Source: Dasypus novemcinctus
Taxonomy: Eukaryota > Chordata > Mammalia > Cingulata > Dasypodidae
Length of the DNA stretch: 64,000 bases
Direction of reading: 5' to 3'
NCBI RefSeq assembly: GCF_030445035.2
Contig: NC_080701.1
Location: 22,908,798-22,972,797, forward strand
Shown here: one piece after another, positions 59,249 through 64,000 of the stretch
Layout of the letters: every line of letters begins with the position of its first letter
Numbering within the stretch: position 1 is the first letter of the stretch
Program-made: the position numbers and the translations under genes
The notes under the pieces: model-generated
Database searches by the model: none
Told to the model about the DNA's origin: nothing
The model's input: the letters and a program-made list of their open reading frames with translations, nothing else

Positions 59249-61632
59249 AATATCATCTTACACCCATTAAATTGGCTGCCACTAAAACAACAGAAAGCTA
59301 CAAGTGTTGGAGAAGATGTGGAGGAATGGAACCCTCATCCACTGCTGGTGGGAATGTAGAAGGGTACAGTCACTGTATAGGATGGTTTGGCATTTCCTTA
59401 GGAAGTATAAATTTGCCATATGATCCAGCAATCCCACTACTAGTAATAAACCCAGAAGAATAGAAAGCAGGGACACAAACAGATAGATGCACACCAGTGT
59501 TCATTGTGGCATTATTCACAATTGCCAAAGGTTGGAAGCAACCCAAGTGTCTACCAACACTTGAACGGATAAACAAAACGTGGCATATGCATACAGTGGA
59601 ATGTTACTCAGCTGTGAGAAGGAATGACGTATCGACACATGAGACAACATGGATGAATCTTGAAGACCTTGTGTTGAGAGAAGTAATCCAGTCACTAAAG
59701 GACAAATACGGCATGATCTCTCTGATATGAACTACGGTATTGAGCAGACTCACAGAGGTAGAATCTGGAAGATAGGTTACTAGGAGATAGAAAGGAAGTA
59801 GAGAGTGGTGAGGCAATGCTAATCAGGGCAGAATCTGATAAGGCGGATGGGTAAGGTTGGCAATGGATGGGGTGATGGTGGCACAGCAATGTGAATGTGG
59901 TTGATGATTCTGGAGTGTGTGAGCTGGGTTGGGCTACCCATAGAGCTATGGGGAGGCCTCGAGGGGGAATTGGTGAATTCTGGGGAGGTAGAGGACTGTG
60001 GTTGAGAATACAACTGACAGAGTGTTCTTTTATCAACTATGGCAGGGGAGGTCACCGGTGTAAGGTGTCAGTGGTGGGGGGATGTGTGGGAAAGGGTACA
60101 CCTGGGGAATATGAATATGTTCATGTGGTCATAGGATATTATCTCAGTGAGTGGAGACCCACACAATAAACAACAAAATATTCAATATCCCATCCTGGGG
60201 AGTCCTGCTACATTCTCTAATAGAGTGGCAAGAATCTCTAGAGTACATAGGCAGTGTCTAATAAAGGAAAACAGACCAATGTGTCAAGTCGTTGATATTA
60301 ATGCTTGTACTTATGAACCTTATTTTTGTAATATTGAAACTTAGCTCAATAATATTTATTGCATAAGGGTTATCTCCTGACAAACTCTTTGTTACTTAAT
60401 GTGGCCTCTCTCTAAACCAAACTCAGTAAATAAACTCACTGCCTTCCCCCAGCATGGGACATGATCCTAGGAATGAGCCTCCCTAGCACCAAGGGAATAA
60501 AACCAAGAGCCAACCAGTGATACATTTGGAAAAACACATTGATCAAAAGGGGAAACATTAAATATAAAAGAGTTTTTATGGCTGAGAGATGTCAAAGTGA
60601 GTCTGGAGGTCATTCTAGAGGTTATGCTTATGCATGTATCAGGCCAATCTAACTAACTACCTCAGTAAACGAAGCCTCAAACTACAGTGCTTCCAAGGGA
60701 GCTAGAGACATCTGGACAATATAGGCAAGGCACAGAACCCCACAAAATCAACACCTCAGTGGGTGGGCCTTATCTTGGAATGTATGATAACCATTCCCCC
60801 AATGTATCAGAGTTAGACTCATTTATAATTTTCCTACACATGATTTTTCTATCCCTTTTATTTGTATGTATAATTAGCACTATTCCCATTAAATATATGT
60901 CCCAGAGACTTAAATGTTCAGTCTGTTTATATGCTGGTTGAGTCATGAATCTCAGCAGAGTTGCAACCAACACCTACTCTCCAATTCATTGGACTCACCT
61001 AAGATAACACAAAATGATGATGATGGGCAACTCCATCCTCAAAAGTGAAGAATATCTACAACTGCAAGCAAAATAGTTCCTTCCATCTGCCCCATAAGAT
61101 CTAAACCTCCTCTTAATCTGAAGCAGAGCCGACCCTACCATCCCCAAATTCTCAGGATTGATGAATGAATGAACATAAGGGGGTGGAATGCAACCATGGA
61201 CCAAAGTAACCTTATGATTATTATAGTAATGGAAGAACTTGTAACATTGATATAAAGGTAGTGGTCACCAGATATTCTTAAGGGAGGGGAAGGAAAGAAT
61301 AGGTGGAATATTGGGCATTGATAAGGCTTTGGAATTGTTCTGCATGATATTGCAATGATGGATGCAAGCCATTATACATTTTGTCAAAACCTATAAAATT
61401 GTATGGGATGCAATGTGTAAACCAGAGTGTAAACCTACGGTGCATGGTTAGTTGCAATCCTTCAATATTTGTTCACCAACTGTTATAAATGTATCATACT
61501 AATGTAAGAAGTTATTAATAGGGGAAAATGTGAGAGGGGGAGAGGATGGCATATATGGGAATCCCCTATATTTTCAATGTAACTTTTCTGTAATCTAAAA
61601 CTTCTTTAAAAATAAAATTAAAAATAAAACAG
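59249..61632 (+). mobile_element. + strand L1, ORF2 C-terminus and ~1.9-kb 3'UTR (probably the rest of L1 C)
   Basis: It resumes at ATCATCTTACACCCATTAAATTGG, equivalent to about 17072 of the long L1. It carries the ORF2 end (HETTWMNLEDLVLREV at about 59637-59684) and stops near 59730. A 3'UTR follows with CACTGCCTTCCCCCAGCATG and a TGGGAATCCCCTATATTTTC end, and an A-rich tail at about 61610-61632. About 735 bp of ORF2 are missing relative to 50345. Confidence 0.75.
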
Positions 61633-61639
61633 GAGGAGA

Positions 61640-62275
61640 AAGTGTAAACTACAAATAAACTATAATCCTTGCTGTGTAGCAGTGTTCCAAAATATATTCA
61701 TCAAAGGCAATGAATGTGCCACATTGATGAAAGCGGTTGTTGCTGTGGGAGTTGTGGGGGGGGCAGTAGAGAGTGGGGGTATACGGGAACCTCTTATATA
61801 TATATTTTAAAGATTTATTTTTACTTATTTCTCCCCCTCCTCCCCCTGTTGTCTGCTGTCTTGTGTTCATTCACTGCGCATTGTTCTGTGTCCACTTGCA
61901 TTCTCGGCAGCACTGGGAATCTGTGTCTCTTTTTTGTTGCATCATCTTGCTGTATCAGCTTTCCCTGTGTGCAGCACCACTTCTGGGTGGGCTGCGCTTT
62001 TCGTGCGGGGCGTCTCTCCTTGCAGGGTGCACTCCTTGCGTGTGGGGCTCCCCTACACGGGGGAACACCCCTGTGTGCTGGCAGGGCACTCCTTGCATGC
62101 AGCAGCTCTGTGTGTGGGCCAGCTCCACATGGATCAGGAAGCCCTGGGTTTGAACCCTGGGGCTCCCATATGGTAGGTGGATGCTCTCTCAGTTGAGTCA
62201 CATCTGCTTCCCTCCTATATTTTTTAATGTAACATTTTGTGTGATCTATGTATTTTTTAAAAAAGATTAAAAAAA
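61640..62275 (+). mobile_element. L1 3' end split by a SINE
   Basis: 61640-61802 and 62216-62275 are two collinear parts of an L1 3' terminus (GTGTAAACTACAAATAAACT ... GGGAACCTC | TATATTTTTTAATGTAACAT, A-rich tail). The DAS SINE at 61803-62215 interrupts it. Confidence 0.75.
61803..62215 (-). mobile_element. DAS SINE
   Basis: Reverse orientation. The tail TTTAAAGATTTATTTTTACT lies on the left. The tRNA-like head ends near 62213, with GGTTTGAACCCTGG holding the B-box complement. More divergent than the other copies. Confidence 0.88.
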
Positions 62276-62955
62276 GTTGATAACTAACTAAATAAAACAG
62301 GAAAAAAGTTCATGGAATTTTCTAATAGAGTACCGTAATCTTTAATTATACTTTTGCCTTAAATAACTAGGAAACTGATAAAAATGTTAAAAACAACTGT
62401 TTTTAGATATTCAACAACAGGCAGCAAAAGACTTTGTTCAATAAGAGAAGTGAAAGGAAGAATGTGTGTTCTATAATTGCCCAGGCTTTCTTCTTGGGGG
62501 CGCTTTTTGGACTGCAGTGCTATGTGTAACATCCCAGGCTGAGTATCACAGGCTCACTAGGTTGAGGAGACAGAGATTGGAATTCAGAGAGATTAAAGTG
62601 GGTAGAATTTATGGGCAGATTTCCAGAGAAGAGACAATAATGTAGAGAAAGAGCTCCAGAAATTTGCATAGAAGTCTCCATGAATCTATGGCTGAATACA
62701 AAGCCACACAAGAACAGAATTAAGCTCATAAGACCAGGGAAGGAATGAGGGAACTGTGAGCTGAACAATAATCAAAGCTCTCAGAGGACTGGGAGACATT
62801 TGAGTCGTCATAACCAGAATGAAGAGATCTCATTGAACACCTGGGCATTCACTAGAAATCCCATCAGAGTAATATTTTCATACCACTAAGTAGACACCAG
62901 AGGAAAGAATATTCTAAATCTGCCCTGTCAAAGTTTAAAAATAAACCTTGATTAA
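62276..62955. other. Intergenic sequence, nothing recognised
   Basis: No gene or named repeat seen. Confidence 0.45.
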
Positions 62956-63600
62956 GCTGATCTACAAATAACTTAAAATTGCCTGCCATCACAAAGTAGA
63001 CCCTCAAATGATATAATTAGCTGATAAGGACTTTTAAAAGCTATTATTAATATTCTCAAAAAAAATTTAAAAACGTGAACTTGATGAGAAGAGAAATGGA
63101 AGCTATAAAAAACGAAATTTCTAGAAGTAGAAAATGTAGAACCTGAGATGAAAAATTTCCTGGATGGGATTAACAGCCTAACAGACACAGCAGAAGGTAA
63201 TATCGGTGAGCTTTAAGATGAAGCAATAAAAACTACTAAAACTGATGCAAAATGATAAAAATGACTAAAAAATGAACAGAACCTCAGTGACCTGTGGTAC
63301 ACTATCATTGATTTAGCATGTATGCAATTGGAGTCACAGAAGAAGAGAAAGAAGTGAGACCTGAAAAATTTTTAACAAGATAATATTCAAAATTTGATAG
63401 TACCAAGAAGCTCAACAAACCTCAGACTGAAAACACACAAATACACATCAGACCACATCATAATCAAATTATTGAAAACCAACAATAAGAAGACTCTATT
63501 AAATATAGTCAGAGAAGAAAAATACATTATGTCCAAAAGAATAATAAGAATGATGTCAGACCTCTCAGAATATAATCAAGAAAACATTTGAATGATATAT
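62956..63600 (+). mobile_element. Ancient L1/HAL1-like ORF1 fragment
   Basis: Old ORF1 wording in + orientation: AAATTTCCTGGATGGGATTA, GAACAGAACCTCAGTGACCT, CAATTGGAGTCACAGAAGAA, CCAAGAAGCTCAACAAACC, AAACACACAAATACACATCA. The frame is degenerate. Confidence 0.7.
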
Positions 63601-64000
63601 TTTAAATGTAAGAAAATATTGCCGATCTAATATTTTGTACTAAATAAAAATCTTTCAAAAATTAAGGAGATAAAATACTTTCTCATATGTTTCTGAGAGA
63701 ATTCATTGCTAGAAGATATGCATTAAATGAAATATTAAACAATATATTCTGATGAAAAAAATTTCAGATGGAAACTTGCATGTACACAAAGCAAGAAGAA
63801 TGCTATAAATGAAAATTATGTGTGAAATATAAAATAATTAAAAATATTTTTTAAAAAACCATTGACATTGTAAAGTATGTAGAATAATAAAGTATTGTGG
63901 CATTTATAACATAATAAGACAAAGTACTTTGTCCTTTCTGTTGCTGTTCATATTCTATTATATGGATATTATACAATTTATTTATCCATTCACTTATTGA
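63601..64000. other. AT-rich end of window, probably old repeat
   Basis: Possibly the continuation of the ancient ORF1-like remnant. I see nothing else. Confidence 0.4.

Noticed and set aside
1..64000. CRISPR arrays, operons, riboswitches and bacterial promoters
   Set aside because: Intron-exon structure, SINEs and L1s show mammalian nuclear DNA. The regular repeats present are explained by L1 5'UTR units.

Overview
The window is mammalian nuclear DNA, most probably from a xenarthran and most likely the nine-banded armadillo (Dasypus). Five copies of the long tRNA-derived DAS SINE are present, together with L1 subfamilies and LTR-like repeats that look xenarthran. The species call rests on recognising these repeats, not on a search. 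Over two thirds of the window is recognisable transposon sequence.

The only host gene I can support is the 3' half of an ADAM-family gene (a disintegrin and metalloprotease) on the + strand. Its exons lie at 96-285, 20874-20951, 24312-24426, 29458-29629, 31417-31467 and 32874 to about 33040. Reading phases agree across every junction. They encode, in order, the end of the cysteine-rich domain, an EGF-like domain, a basic juxtamembrane stretch, one transmembrane helix, a short cytoplasmic tail with its stop codon, and a 3'UTR exon with AATAAA. The gene starts upstream of the window. It resembles the testis ADAM cluster (ADAM32/5/3/18/2), but I cannot fix the orthologue.

Introns (286-32873). 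The largest element is an unusually long, essentially full-length L1 at 10959-20378. It is bounded by a target-site duplication, has three ~200-bp tandem units in its 5'UTR, broken ORF1 and ORF2, and a ~2.8-kb 3'UTR. Upstream is a twin-primed (5'-inverted) copy of the same 3'UTR at 3515-6061, also with a clear target-site duplication. Other introns hold DAS SINEs, two MIRs, LTR-like repeats, L1 3' ends, a coding-less L1 (21270-22810) and an ancient L1 (26690-28520).

Downstream (33040-64000). No host gene is evident. There is an unclassified low-stop segment (33060-33980), a ~165-bp direct repeat, a MaLR-type solo LTR (about 35904-36525), a ~410-bp direct duplication flanking an old L1, and an ancient L1 carrying LTR insertions (41940-44530). 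From 46025 to 61632 lies a nested L1 stack: a + strand L1 interrupted by a - strand L1, itself interrupted by a near-complete - strand L1 that carries a SINE. One of these has a second, unrelated tandem array in its 5'UTR. The end of the window is ancient L1/HAL1-like sequence.

All L1 reading frames seen are broken. Promoters and RNA genes other than SINE remnants are not evident.
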